Position numbers and translations under genes: made by a program. The notes under the pieces were generated by a model, which was not told the DNA's origin, did no database searches, and worked only from the letters and a program-made list of their open reading frames with translations. From Shinisaurus crocodilurus (taxonomy: Eukaryota; Chordata; Lepidosauria; Squamata; Shinisauridae): a DNA stretch of 64,000 nt. The stretch covers positions 157,263,278-157,327,277 of the forward strand of contig CM037879.1 of the NCBI GenBank assembly GCA_021292165.1. The letters are read 5' to 3'. This document shows, one piece after another, positions 1 to 9,568 of the stretch (within the stretch, counting starts at the first letter, position 1; every line of letters begins with the position of its first letter).

Positions 1-111
1 ACCTCAAGACTCTAGTTAAAAAAAAAAGAACAAAGTAGCCTGATGTCTCTCCACCCCTGTTCCATCCCAGAGGGGAAGGATGTTGAAATGTTCTCACAGT
101 TAACAGGATTA

Positions 112-255
112 GGGTGCAATCCTATGGATGTTTAGAATGAAAAAAGTCCTGCAACTGCCAGCATGCCCCACCTCCTACAACTCCTAGCATGCTAGCTGGG
201 GGATTCTAGGAGTTGTAGGACTTTGTTCTGTCTAAACATGCATAGGATTGCGCCT
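112..255. repeat. foldback element, family D (copy 1)
   Basis: Inverted arms: GGGTGCAATCCTAT at the left and ATAGGATTGCGCC at the right, with CTACAACTCC...GGAGTTGTAG inner stems. Other copies are at 11538, 45645 and 48300. It lies in intron 5 of NT5C1B. Confidence 0.75.
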
Positions 256-971
256 TTAATTTCTTTACCTTTTTGCTCAGTCCTGTTTCAATGTTTTGGG
301 GTGGACTGCAACATTTAAAAACAACAAAAAGTTTGTAAACTTCTAAGTAAATACACTTCTAAAATACAAAATTAAACACCACATAATCCCATCCCTGATG
401 TTTAAAGAAAAAGAGGCAGAACAACCATTTACCACTGATCTAACACCTGATCCATAGTATGTATGTATTACAGCTCCAAAGCACCAACAAGTTTCTCTTG
501 CCTGCAAGGGCTTCATCGTGAACAAGGAATGCATACATAGAACTATCTCCTCCAGGGAAATGAAGAGTGAATGCAGGAACTCTGAATACTAGACCACCTC
601 TATATCCAGGTCTTTTATCTACAGAGTATGGGGCAAGGAGCAGTGGGTTTAAATTACGAGGCAGGTAGGTTTCCATCAAACATCAGAGAAAACTTGCTAA
701 TCTTTCTTGTGCCTTCCCTGGAGACTGAAAATCTGGACAGTCATCTAACAGGGTATCATGCCTCATCAGGATAGGAAGTTGGATTAGCCCCACCACCACC
801 ATACACACACACACACACACACCAGTTGTTTCTGTTTTAAGGTGCTGTGATTCTTCTACAGATATTGCAACTCTTCTTACATGCTTCTGATAACTGATCA
901 AGCAACATTATATCGCTGTAGAGCATGGCAACATTCATCATGGGAACAAATGCAAAAGTTGACCACCATAC
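256..971 (-). other. NT5C1B intron 5 (part); unexplained open frame 440-679
   Basis: No exon of the nucleotidase is found here. It contains a (CA)n run at 803-822. The minus strand is open over 440-679, with a protein-like composition (LHFPGGDSSMYAFLVHDEAL), but there is no in-phase splice acceptor that would make it an NT5C1B exon. I do not recognise it. Confidence 0.5.
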
Positions 972-1156
972 CTGTGCTAGAGGCTTATTCTCGTTTATCC
1001 GCTCATGCTCAAAAAAACTATCCAGACCATGTTCTTTCACAATTATTTCGGACTCATCAGAAAATAGAACAGCATCACCATCAAAGGCCACTCGGAGCTG
1101 CTTATCATCATACGGAACATTTTTATTCCCTGCAAACAATGTGGCAGCAGCAATTC
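972..1156 (-). CDS. NT5C1B: NT5C1B exon 5, catalytic Asp-x-Asp
   Basis: 185 nt, completing Gly 193 and coding to Gln 254. It contains [18 protein letters not shown] with the HAD-type Asp-x-Asp pair (218-220), then [10 protein letters not shown] and NENKPLAQ. Acceptor TTTTTGCAG is above 1156 and donor GTATGG starts at 971. It ends in phase 0, matching the family boundary before the GPLK segment, which is not found in 1-971. Confidence 0.94.
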
Positions 1157-4008
1157 CTGCAAAAATATTGAAGAAACTATTAATCTTGTATCCTATGCAA
1201 GAGGAAGGCTGGCATTCATAGGATTGGGCTGCATGAATTTTTATGTTGATTATTAACCTTGCCCACTACATGTACTAATGTTGGCCACATTTTCATCATT
1301 TTTTACAGAGTTGTGTGTAACTAAAAAGCTTCTACTTTCTCGAATCCACCAAAGCTAGTCCAATGAAAGAGAGCATCCTGCTATTTTATTTTTTATTCTC
1401 TAGGAGCACCATGACAACAGATATCTTTAGAATTCTTTTGATGAATGCCTAGGAGGACAATATTGTAATGGCAGACTTGAAGAGCAGCATCCAACAGGGC
1501 TGCTGCACTCCTGCTGATTGTGTAGTGCCAGCTGGGCCCACTGCTTGCACAACAGGGTGTTAGTGCTTCGTAAAGGAACCCTGGAAACAAGTGGAAGCAC
1601 TAGTTTCTGGATTGGGACAGGTCAGCGGAGCTCCCTTCTGCAAGCTCCATTGACCTGCCCCATTCCAGAAACTAGCATTTCTGGTTGCTTTAACAACCTC
1701 TAGTTCCCTGTTGCGCTCGCTGTGGGCCTTGCAGGCACATGGGCAGCACAGGATGCTCCCTCTTATCTGTACTTAGTATAAGGCTATTGTGTTCCAGCTC
1801 CATTATTGCTGAGCCTCTTGGAATATTAGTCTTTAAACTGATCCTGCCTTGTACATGCTGAGAATAACTAAGAAATAATTTAAATATATACATTTTTAGT
1901 TCATCTTTCTAGCTTGGGCTTTTTAGCCTCAGGCTTCTGATGTTAAATCCATTCTGGCTTCCTGGCCCTTCGGATGCTCTCCTTGCTTTGAAACTGCAGT
2001 GGCAAACCCTTACATACATCCTGACTGCAGGCTCTTCTCAAGTTATACATATTCTGCCATCCTCATATCCCATTCCAAATTCTGCAATCAGAATAAGTTA
2101 GGCAAATGGAATGGTGTTTCCCCCCCCCCCCCATAACTTTACATTTTGTGCATAATTATTCTGTTTCCAAGATGTGGAGTTTTGATAGAATGAACAAGGG
2201 CACACACACTGTTGAAGTTTCTTAACAATGCCCAAGTCCTACCATTGCTTACTTGGAAGATTCAGTGGAATGAATGAGACTCACTTCCAAGTAAGTGTAT
2301 AGGATCAGGCTGTTATCAGCAATCTCATTGAAGCCAGAGGATGCTTTGGAGCACTTTGAACATTTATATTTTATTTATTTATTTATTTATTATATTTATA
2401 CCCCGCCTTTTTTCCTGCAAGGAACCCAAGGCGGCTTACAGAATCCTCCTCCTCTCCGTTTTATCCTCACAACAACCCTGTGAGGTAGGTTAGGCTGAGA
2501 GTCAGTGATTGGCCCAAAGTCACCCAGTGAGTTTCATGGCCGAGCGGGGACTAGAACCCGGATCTCCCGAGTCCCGGTCCAACACTCTCACCACTACGCC
2601 ACACTGGCTGACCAATGGAAGAATACACCAATATGGTGGTAGAACCAAATGAAAAGGAACAGCTGTGATCACTGAAAGCATAAAAAGGACCAGATTGATC
2701 AATCTCAAACTTGTTTATAAATAATAAATAAGCAAAGTTGAATCATTATTTTAAAAATGAATCAATCCCATTTGGGATTCATAACCTCACATTCTATAGA
2801 AATTGCAACTACAGCACCCTGTAGAACAGACATGCCATTAATCAGTACTTTGGTTAGCACTCTGCGATTGAAGTAAGGGAAAACCCCAATCCAAACCTGC
2901 TTCGATGGCTTCTTGAACCTTTTCAGAGTCGGCAGAAAGGTACAAATTGGTAAGGTATGCTTTCAGGTAGCCAACAGGACTCTTTCCTCCAGTCATACAG
3001 AACCGTTCAATTAACAGATCTGGCAATGGATAAGAAAAATTCTCAGATCCAGCTGATGCCCAGACACACACAGTTTGGTACAATACACTCATATTTCACT
3101 GGAGGATGGCACTTCGCTTTGCAGCATGCCAGCCTTCCAGCTAATTTTCTGTAATTTAATTTTTTTTAAAAACAAAACAATAAAAATCAGGAGGGGATAG
3201 TGAGTCTGGCAGGTGCCAAGAGAGGTGTCCATGGGCACATGGGGGCAGGAGCAGCTATTTTTCAAGACAAGGAACAGAGACTTTGCAGATATGTCAGAGG
3301 AAGGGAGTGGGTTAGCTGAGGCAAAGAGATGAATCATATTGGAGGGGAGAGAAGATGGGGAGTGAGGTAGAAAACATTTGTATTTAGCCAGGGCACCAGC
3401 CATTTGACAGCAATAACTTGCAGCACCTTACAGCAGGGGTGGGCAGAAGGTAGATCTCCAGAGGTCTGGGACTCCAACTTCCAGAAGCCCCTGCCAGCAT
3501 AGCCAATGCTCAGGAATGCTGGGGCTTGGAAGTCCCAAACATCTGGAGATCTACCATCTGCCAATTCCAGGCATCTGCCACGGCAGTTATGGCAGCATCC
3601 TGTATCTGGCAAGCAAACCCTGTTTGTAGCACAACATGCTGAACACCTTCTTCTTTTAAGCAATGAATAAACTGAACTCCAAAGAACTATATGAAGCGAG
3701 AGAACATGTGCACATTAAATGCTAAACTAAGTTCTAGTATCCAAGCGAATCTGATGCAAGAAAATACTCTCCCCTCAAAGGTATTTTTTAAACACTAAGC
3801 AGGAGTCGGCAACTCGTGGGCCTCCCACAGTTGTTTTGGCCTATAAATCCCATCAGCCCTCACCCCTGGCTCTGCTGGCTAGGGCTGATTGGAGTTGTAG
3901 GCCAAAACATCTGGAGGGCCCCAAGTTGCCCACCCTTGCACTAAAGGAGCTGCCATCTAAGGCACCTTGTGTACTTGGTTAAAAAAAAAAAGTGGGTATA
4001 AATCAATA

Positions 4009-4061
<53 letters not shown>

Positions 4062-6733
4062 AACAGCAGCTGCAGAGCCAAATGTACAGAAATGTATACC
4101 TCATACCCACCATAATGATTGATGCTGTTGATAAGTCTCACCCCTACTTGGGCATGATTATTAGTCATGAGCACAATATCAAACAGGTCTTCGTCATTTG
4201 GATACAGCTCACGAAGTCGGGCATTAACCTGCTCCAGTGCCTGTGGGTAGCAAGCATATGAGTGCATGCACTAGCTCAATTATCAGTTTTCATCAGGAGA
4301 TCTCATCAGGACATGTGGGGCTCTGCCTAGAAGAAGAATGCACTTGCCAGCCCAACTTGCATAACGTTCTACTGATTCCACTTCTCGACCTCTCAACAGC
4401 GACTGCCAGGGCCTGTTGCACAAGGAACAGACTCAAAATCCACCTTCTAATAACTATGGAATGTGCCTTCTGCAGTTCATAGTCTTTCAATTAAAATGCA
4501 TGATTGTATATTTATTGTAAGCTTGGCCTTGGTAATGCCATATTAGCACACCAAAGGCTCCTTAGGTGGGAAACTATTATTTCTGGGGTGTGTGAGGGGG
4601 AGGGAATCCTTCCTAGCAAGCCCAGGTACGGAGCAGCAAACAGTAAACAGTACTGCATGTACATTTTGAAGAAGTGAACAAAATATAAATGTTTATGCAA
4701 GCCTTCCCCCCACTTGGTGCCCTTGAGATGCTTTGGACTACAACTCCCATCATCCCTGACAATCGGCTATGTTGTCATAGGGTGTTACTCACAGAAGTTG
4801 GTCTACGTCTACTTGTATTTAATTATTTCATTTATATTCCACAGTTCCTCCGAGGAGCTCAGTGTGGCTTACAAGGTTCCTCCCTCCCTTTTCATCATCA
4901 CAGCAATCCTGTGAGGTAGCTTTGGATCGCAATGCCAGTGACACAAAAGCAATGCTGTATTAAAGTTTTGTTGACTTCCATAAGTCTTAATGTCTAAGTA
5001 GTCATTTACTTTTCTGATCTGGGTCATATGTCAGTTTTATAGTTTCTGATGCTTTGCATAGTTTTTAAATCTATACTGATTCAGCGCAGACAGGGGAGCC
5101 CAGTGCTTGTAGGCTTAGAGAGGGTGTTTTTTTTTTAGAGTTGAAAGCAGTTTGAAAGAGAAATCACTGCCTATGTGCATACACATCCTATTTTCAGTTC
5201 AGGTGACCTGGGTTTGCAGGTTTGGGGACTTTTTCAAAAACTCTGCAAACCCTGTTAAACCAGAGTTGGTGGTAGGACAAAAGAACTGTGTGTGTGTGTA
5301 CATCATTTTAATTATTTATTTATTATATTTATACCCCACCTTTTTTCCTGCAAGGAACCCAAGGCGGCTTACAAAATCCTCCTCCTCTCCACTTTATCCT
5401 CACAACAACCCTGTGAGGTAGGTTAGGCTGAGAGTCAGTGACTGGCCCAAAGTCACCCAGTGAGTTTCATGGCAGAGTGGAAATGGAAATGGATGCCTCT
5501 CCAAATTATTACTTGAAGTTCTCCTAACACTTATTGCCTGTCCATAGCCCTAGCAATCAAGATGCTGAGCTTAGTGATTTAAAAAGTATTCGCCAGAGTA
5601 GTCTAGCAGAAACCATCCCACAGCATGTTCATGTTCCGTCTCCTCACTTAATGTGGCCTGGAGCTCTCAGAGTCCTCTCTAGCAATGTTGCTTTCAGGGA
5701 AGTTCCCCTCTCATCAGAAACCAGGAAACCATCTTTAATGCATTGCGTTTGTGTGCATCCAACAGCAAGATTATGTAACATACTGCTGAACTATTTACCA
5801 GCTGCTTCGGGCAGAGGGCGAGGCAGGAAAAGGCAAGGTAAATGGAGGCAGGGAGCACTACAGTCCTGCGATAAGGCAAGTGGAAAAGCCCCGCCGAACT
5901 GAACTTCTTAAGCGGAAGCGAGTTTACCTTCACCAAAGAAAAAGCCGGGCCAGGCTTCAGGGTGACGTTCTCATTTGCCTGTTGATATTCCACATACTTT
6001 TCCACACCTTGTTCTTCATAGATCTTCCTCTCTTCCACCATATCAAAGAGGGCCCGGGAGGACACAGCGATGGTGATGGCATTTTGGGGCTTAGGCTGTG
6101 TGTGTGTAAGAGAGAGATGATGATGATGATGATGATGATGATGATATGGCAAATGATGAAAGGAGGTGAAAAAGGATGAGAGAAGTCAGGAGGGGCTTGG
6201 GGGGGGAGAGGAAATGACAGTGAAAATGTTAGCGGAGTCCGTGTGTGTGAGCGAGTGATGCCAGACAGCACGCATGTAAGGAAGCTCGTAAGGAGCGCAG
6301 GCATTGCAAAGAAAGGGAAGTTGAAGGCGGGGGTGGGGAGGAGCGCCGAAGAGAATACAGGGGCAGCCATTTAGGGCACAGAGGGAGGATGGGAAGGAAT
6401 TTGGGCAATGCTTGCTATTTGGCCGCTATGAAGCAAGTGAAGCCGCCACGCCCTGCGCACTTCCTCGGGAGCGAGCCCCATCGATCCCGGTGGGCTTTAC
6501 TTCCGAGGAAGCCGACGCAGGATGGCGCGGGTGTAACGCCGCCCGCCCGCCCCAGCCTCCCCACTCCGCCGACTCACGGGCCGGGGTCTCTTGGTCGTGG
6601 TGAGGCTCTCGTAGGCAGCCTTGGCCGCTTCCCAGTCTTGCTCAGCTCCGGCGACTTCCTCCTCGGAGAGTTCCATTTTGCCGCCGCTGCCGCCCTTCTG
6701 GGGCTCCTCTTTGTCCGGGCTGGAGCCGCTCAT
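972..6733 (-). CDS. NT5C1B: cytosolic 5'-nucleotidase 1B-like gene, 5' five exons (3' end outside window)
   Basis: Cytosolic 5'-nucleotidase I dephosphorylates AMP (and dIMP/dUMP-type substrates) to nucleosides in the cytosol. Five exons on the minus strand join in frame to 254 codons: residues 1-52, 53-108, 109-152, 152-193 and 193-254. Visible family signatures are VSSRALF near residue 63, [16 protein letters not shown] at 132-147, FCMTGGKSP near 158-166, and the catalytic [15 protein letters not shown] segment, whose Asp-x-Asp is at 218-220. All junctions are GT-AG. The phrases [20 protein letters not shown] and [22 protein letters not shown] match the 1B paralogue better than 1A. The N-terminus is short, as in human 1A (368 aa), whereas the human 1B long form (610 aa) has an extra N-terminal region. 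The last coding exon (about 105-110 residues in the family) is not in the window, so the coding sequence is partial but shows no disabling change. Paralogue assignment is from memory of the family, not an alignment. Confidence 0.93.
1157..2371. other. NT5C1B intron 4, mostly unrecognised
   Basis: Includes an imperfect inverted repeat at about 1599-1675 (TAGTTTCTGGA ... TCCAGAAACTA), a C-run near 2121-2132, and a degenerate family-F palindrome at 2225-2318. Nothing coding is supported. Confidence 0.5.
2372..2609 (-). mobile_element. tRNA-derived SINE, family 1, full copy
   Basis: Reading on the minus strand, the head AGCCAGTGTGGCGTAGTGG carries an RNA polymerase III A box and is followed by a B-box-like GGTTCTAGTCC region. 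The body has the CACTGGGTGAC and CTCACAGGGTTGTTGTGAGG blocks. The tail is GCCGCCTTGGGTTCC, then GGCGGGGTATAAATA and an A/T repeat. Related copies are at 5312, 12137, 12746, 23697 and 52862. Confidence 0.88.
2897..3019 (-). CDS. NT5C1B: NT5C1B exon 4
   Basis: 123 nt, codons 152 (part) to 193 (part), encoding [14 protein letters not shown] and the [20 protein letters not shown] helix. Acceptor TTGCCAG is above 3019. The donor is GTTTGG at 2896, weak compared with the other four, but it gives the exact family phase (split Gly codon joined to exon 5). Confidence 0.92.
3434..3564. repeat. foldback element, family C-like (degenerate)
   Basis: Starts CAGGGGTGGGCAGAAGG and ends with the diverged inverse. 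The inner arms (gatctccaga ... tctggagatc) and the AGCATAGCCAATGCTC centre show the palindromic design. Confidence 0.65.
3800..3938. repeat. foldback element, family C
   Basis: Terminal arms resemble CAGGAGTCGGCAACTCGTGG and CCAAGTTGCCCACCCTTG, the latter the inverse of CAGGGGTGGGCAAC. The inner arms read GTTTTGGCCTATAAATCCCA and the inverse TGGAGTTGTAGGCCAAAAC. Confidence 0.75.
4009..4056. repeat. (AT)n(GA)n compound microsatellite
   Basis: About 22 bp of AT repeats run straight into about 26 bp of GA repeats, 55 bp downstream (in gene sense) of exon 3. Confidence 0.95.
4111..4240 (-). CDS. NT5C1B: NT5C1B exon 3
   Basis: 130 nt, residues 109-151 plus the first base of codon 152. It encodes [17 protein letters not shown] and the [20 protein letters not shown] core. 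Acceptor CCACAG is above 4240 and donor GTGGGT starts at 4110. The split codon completes to Asp with exon 4, as in the family sequence NHYDL. Confidence 0.94.
4241..4918. other. NT5C1B intron 2 segment with half foldback and LINE/SINE tail
   Basis: 4241-4700 holds nothing I recognise. 4703-4765 is one arm of a family-B foldback (CTTGGTGCCC ... ACTACAACTCCCATCATCCC). 4815-4918 is the 3' tail type shared by SINE family 1 and L2 (TTTATATTCCACAG ... CAATCCTGTGAGGTAG). Confidence 0.55.
5312..5480 (-). mobile_element. tRNA-derived SINE, family 1, 5'-truncated
   Basis: Same tail and body as 2372-2609 (TATACCCCACCTTTTTTCC ... CAACCCTGTGAGGTAGGTTA) but broken after the CCCAGTGAGTTTCATGG block, so the tRNA-like head is missing. 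Intronic. 5481-5927 next to it holds nothing recognised. Confidence 0.85.
5928..6095 (-). CDS. NT5C1B: NT5C1B exon 2
   Basis: 168 nt, phase 0 to phase 0, residues 53-108, beginning [17 protein letters not shown] and ending PGPAFSLVK. The acceptor is a CA-rich tract ending CAG just above 6095. The donor GTAAAC starts at 5927. The intron upstream contains a GAT microsatellite. Confidence 0.93.
6118..6145. repeat. (GAT)n microsatellite
   Basis: About nine uninterrupted GAT units in intron 1, only 23 bp from the exon 2 acceptor. Confidence 0.95.
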
Positions 6734-7110
6734 GCTCTGGCGCTGGCAGGGAAGCCGGACCTCTGCGGCGCAGAAGGGGCAGAGTGCACCCCAAGGGGAG
6801 GGCGCTTAAGCGCCAGGCTGCGGCTGGGACCGGGGGGGGGGGGAGTGATCTGCCCTGCCCTGCCCTGCCCAGCCTCGGGCGCTGTCTTTCCCCTTTGGCT
6901 CGGCGCGCGGCCGCTGAGGCTTCTCTCCGCCACACCCTTTGCCCTCAGGCCGGGCGGAAAGCGGCGGGAGGCGGGCCGGGGCTTGCTGCTGCGCCTCGAA
7001 ACGCCTCTCCCTCCCTGGGCTGCGCTCCTGGGCCTTTGTCTCTGGGAGGAAAAACCCGCTGAGCAGGTAGGGCAGCAAGCCTGAGCGGAGCGAGGCGCAC
7101 CAAGCCCTTC
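6420..7110. promoter_or_regulatory. CpG island spanning NT5C1B exon 1
   Basis: GC- and CpG-rich stretch surrounding the ATG exon, in contrast to the AT-rich flanks. It includes a G-run near 6829-6842 and a short tandem CCTGC block near 6850-6868. It probably holds the promoter and 5' UTR of NT5C1B. No TATA box or defined start site can be assigned. Confidence 0.75.
6578..6733 (-). CDS. NT5C1B: NT5C1B exon 1 (coding part)
   Basis: Codes residues 1-52, an acidic, Gly/Ser-rich start followed by [12 protein letters not shown], which corresponds to the conserved helix just before the nucleotidase domain in both human paralogues. The ATG is at 6733-6731 with A at -3. A second in-frame ATG is codon 20. 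The donor GTGAGTC begins at 6577 and is strong. The exon ends in phase 0. It sits inside a CpG island. Further upstream non-coding or alternative exons cannot be excluded. Confidence 0.9.
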
Positions 7111-7132
7111 TTCGGCTCGCTTCGCGCTGGAG

Positions 7133-7196
7133 CAGCCTTCTCCAACCCCGGTGCCCTCCAAGTGTGTTGGACTACAGCTCCCATCACCAGCAGCCA
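7133..7196. repeat. half foldback, family B
   Basis: Single left arm CAGCCTTCTCCAACCCCGGT ... GGACTACAGCTCCCATCA. The matching right arm is absent. Confidence 0.65.
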
Positions 7197-7554
7197 GGCA
7201 GGGAAGCAGCGGTGCACAACCTGTGGCCCCGGGAACCGTATGGGGCCCTCCAAGGCCGTCACACCCCCGCCCCCAAATGCCCCTCTCTAGGCCAATTTCC
7301 CCAGGCTCTGTATTCTCCACTCTCTCACCCAGAGATGGTCCTCTTTCCCCACCAGTGCTAGAAGCAAAGAAAGAGACATCTGTTTCAGGATCACTGGCCT
7401 GTGTGTATGCGTACTTATTACGATTATTTATATGCTGCCTTTCTTTCAGGATACAAATCCTCCCAAGGCATAAAAGTAACATAAAATTAATAACAGCACA
7501 GTGAATAATGCTGAAGATAAATAAATCATCAGGATCCTTCCTACAGGGTAGTTG

Positions 7555-7675
7555 GTGGTACAGCCATAGCTCAGTGGTAGAGCCCCTGCTTTGCATGCAG
7601 AAGGTCCCTGGTTCAATCTCCGGCCTCTCCTGGTACGACTGGAAAACCTCTTGCCTGAGCTGAAACCCTGGAGAG
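7555..7675 (+). mobile_element. tRNA-derived SINE, family 2, left part (split by insertion)
   Basis: A box TAGCTCAGTGGTAG (7567-7580) and B box GGTTCAATCTC (7610-7620), then the tail GCTGAAACCCTGGAGAG. It resumes at 10489-10580 after a 2813-bp insertion. An unbroken copy is at 33873-34064. Confidence 0.88.
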
Positions 7676-8440
7676 CAGGGCCGGTGCAAGGCAGTTTGGT
7701 GCCCTAGGCAAGATCAGATATTTAGCGCCCCCCTCCCACTTGAGCCCTCCCTCCCTCCAGCCCTATAGCCCATTATGAAATAAAAGTCAATTGGCAAAGC
7801 CTAAAAAAATTATTATCATAAACATTGACAAACATACATAAAATACATGTTGATGTAGTACCAATTTGCTATATAGAAAAATTCCTGGTGAAGTGTGACA
7901 GAAACTACATTAATGTTTAAAACTTCATTTTCCTTGCCTTTTTCTTGGCAAACTGGCAAACCATTTCTTTAATGTCTAAAGAAGATGCAACACATACCTC
8001 CTTCCCACCCAGTCTAGAAAATCAAATTGAAGGTGTACCCTGCCATGTGTGACACTTTAGTCAAGTTCAAGATAATGGTTGGTGGGGTGGAGCTAGATGC
8101 AAAATTATATCTAGGGGGCAGAGCAAGTTACCTACTGTATCTGCAACTCCTCACTGTACCACACAAGGAATAACCTCCATATGCAAGTACAAATCTGCAT
8201 GTGAATTACTACAGATCAAGGATTCCAACAGCCTGAGGGTGTGTGTGTGTTAGAGAGCCTTTAGTTTTGCTACTGGCAATCAAACTCTTGCTGGCCATCC
8301 AGTGATCTATTGCAAAAACCCAGTAATCTAGTAGATACCTATGTACCTTCTGCCCATCCCTACCTTAGCAACTCACATACTTGAGAAAATGTCTAGGGTT
8401 TGTCTTGACAATTTCAATAGCACTTGTTTTCTTTCAGGTA

Positions 8441-8690
8441 CAGTCATGCCTTGGATTGAGAGCATAATTCGTTCCGGAAACGTGCTTGTAATCCAAAACA
8501 CTCTTATATCAAAACGAAATCCCCCCAAAAAAATTTGTACAGAGATTTTTAATTTAAGCCGTACTACAGTACTTGTATTGCAAGATGTTGCTTGAATATC
8601 AAGTCAGAAAAAATTAAATAAATATTTAAAAATTTGCTTGTCTTGCAAAATGCTCTCAAACCAAGTTACTTGCAATCCAAGGTATTACTG
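8441..8690. mobile_element. Tigger/pogo-like MITE (copy 1)
   Basis: 250 bp with terminal repeats CAGTCATGCCTTGGATTG and the inverse of CAGTAATACCTTGGATTG, flanked by TA on both sides (8439-8440, 8691-8692). Subterminal blocks are shared with the copy at 20628-20886. Confidence 0.82.
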
Positions 8691-9053
8691 TACATGGTTC
8701 TGTCTGAATCCCCTAGTTCACCAGAATAAGAATTGAGAATTTGTTCCTTCTTCACTCCTTTCTCAGGGGGAAAAAAATGCTGTTGAGGTACTTACACCTC
8801 CTGCAATTTTGTCCCAGATTTTCTGGGCATTCCTTAAAAGAGAGGGAATGAACAGAGACCCCAAAGCCATGTATGTTATGAAGAATACGCTCTTGAGACT
8901 GCAAAAATGAAAGCAGTGTGGCTGTTAAAAGGAAGCAGAGTTTTATCTAGACAACATAGGATAGGGCTGAAATAAATAACACTCGCAGAGGAATGCTCAA
9001 CCAGTCACAATATCCACAGCAAAAAATCCTAATCAACTCCCTGCACCACGCGC

Positions 9054-9077
9054 TCACACACACACACACACACACAC
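9054..9077. repeat. (CA)n microsatellite
   Basis: Twelve CA units, within the 2.8-kb hAT element. Confidence 0.9.
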
Positions 9078-9236
9078 CTTATCCAGTCACCTCTTCATAG
9101 GTTTCCATTCATTGCAGAATTTTTCCACCTGGCACTGTATAAATGCATGGCAAAACATTCCCTTGCCTTAGAAAGCTGCTGTCGTTCGTAAATTATTTCT
9201 ATTACCAACAACAACCACAACCACTCTTGCAACCAT

Positions 9237-9392
9237 AGATTCATAGATCATAGAGTTGGAAGGAACCTACAAGGCTATCGAGTCCAACCCTCTGCTCAAT
9301 GCAGGAAACTAGAGGAGGGGTCTCCCATCCAAGTAACAACCAGGCTTGGCCCTGCTTAGCTTTCCACAGACAAGCTGAGCCAGCGTATAAAC
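9237..9392 (-). mobile_element. 5S rRNA-derived SINE with CR1-like tail
   Basis: On the minus strand, AAGCTAAGCAGGG and TTACTTGGATGGGAGACC-like segments reproduce the internal promoter (A box to C box) of 5S rRNA. The 3' part (GGTTGGACTCGATAGCC ... TTCCAACTCTATGA) equals the CR1 3' end present at 35.1 kb. Confidence 0.8.
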
Positions 9393-9466
9393 CACATCCT
9401 TCCTTTGAACCTCTGGATCCGCCCTCCCCTTAGGCAACTTTATTCCCCACCTCTTCTACCATATAG

Positions 9467-9568
9467 GGCAGCCTTCCACAAATCAGCACCCTCCAGATGT
9501 GGTAGACTGCAACTCCCATAATTCCCAGCCAGCATGGCCATTGGAGGGTGCTAGGTTAGGTAAAGGCA
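9467..9568. repeat. foldback element, family B, shortened
   Basis: CAGCCTTCCACA ... ACTGCAACTCCCATAATTCC on one arm and GGAGGGTGCTAGGTTAG on the other. The middle of the right arm is deleted. Confidence 0.6.

Noticed and set aside
972..6733. Assignment of the gene to NT5C1A
   Set aside because: The short N-terminus is 1A-like, but [20 protein letters not shown] and [18 protein letters not shown] fit 1B better, and the gene-poor flank fits the 1B locus.
6389..7084. 231-codon plus-strand open frame across the CpG island, and a 319-codon minus-strand frame at 6730-7689
   Set aside because: High GC removes stop codons by chance. Both overlap the known first exon and promoter, and the second runs into a SINE.
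7567..7620. tRNA gene with good A and B boxes
   Set aside because: Several diverged copies with a shared non-tRNA tail show it is a SINE; no cloverleaf with paired acceptor stem.
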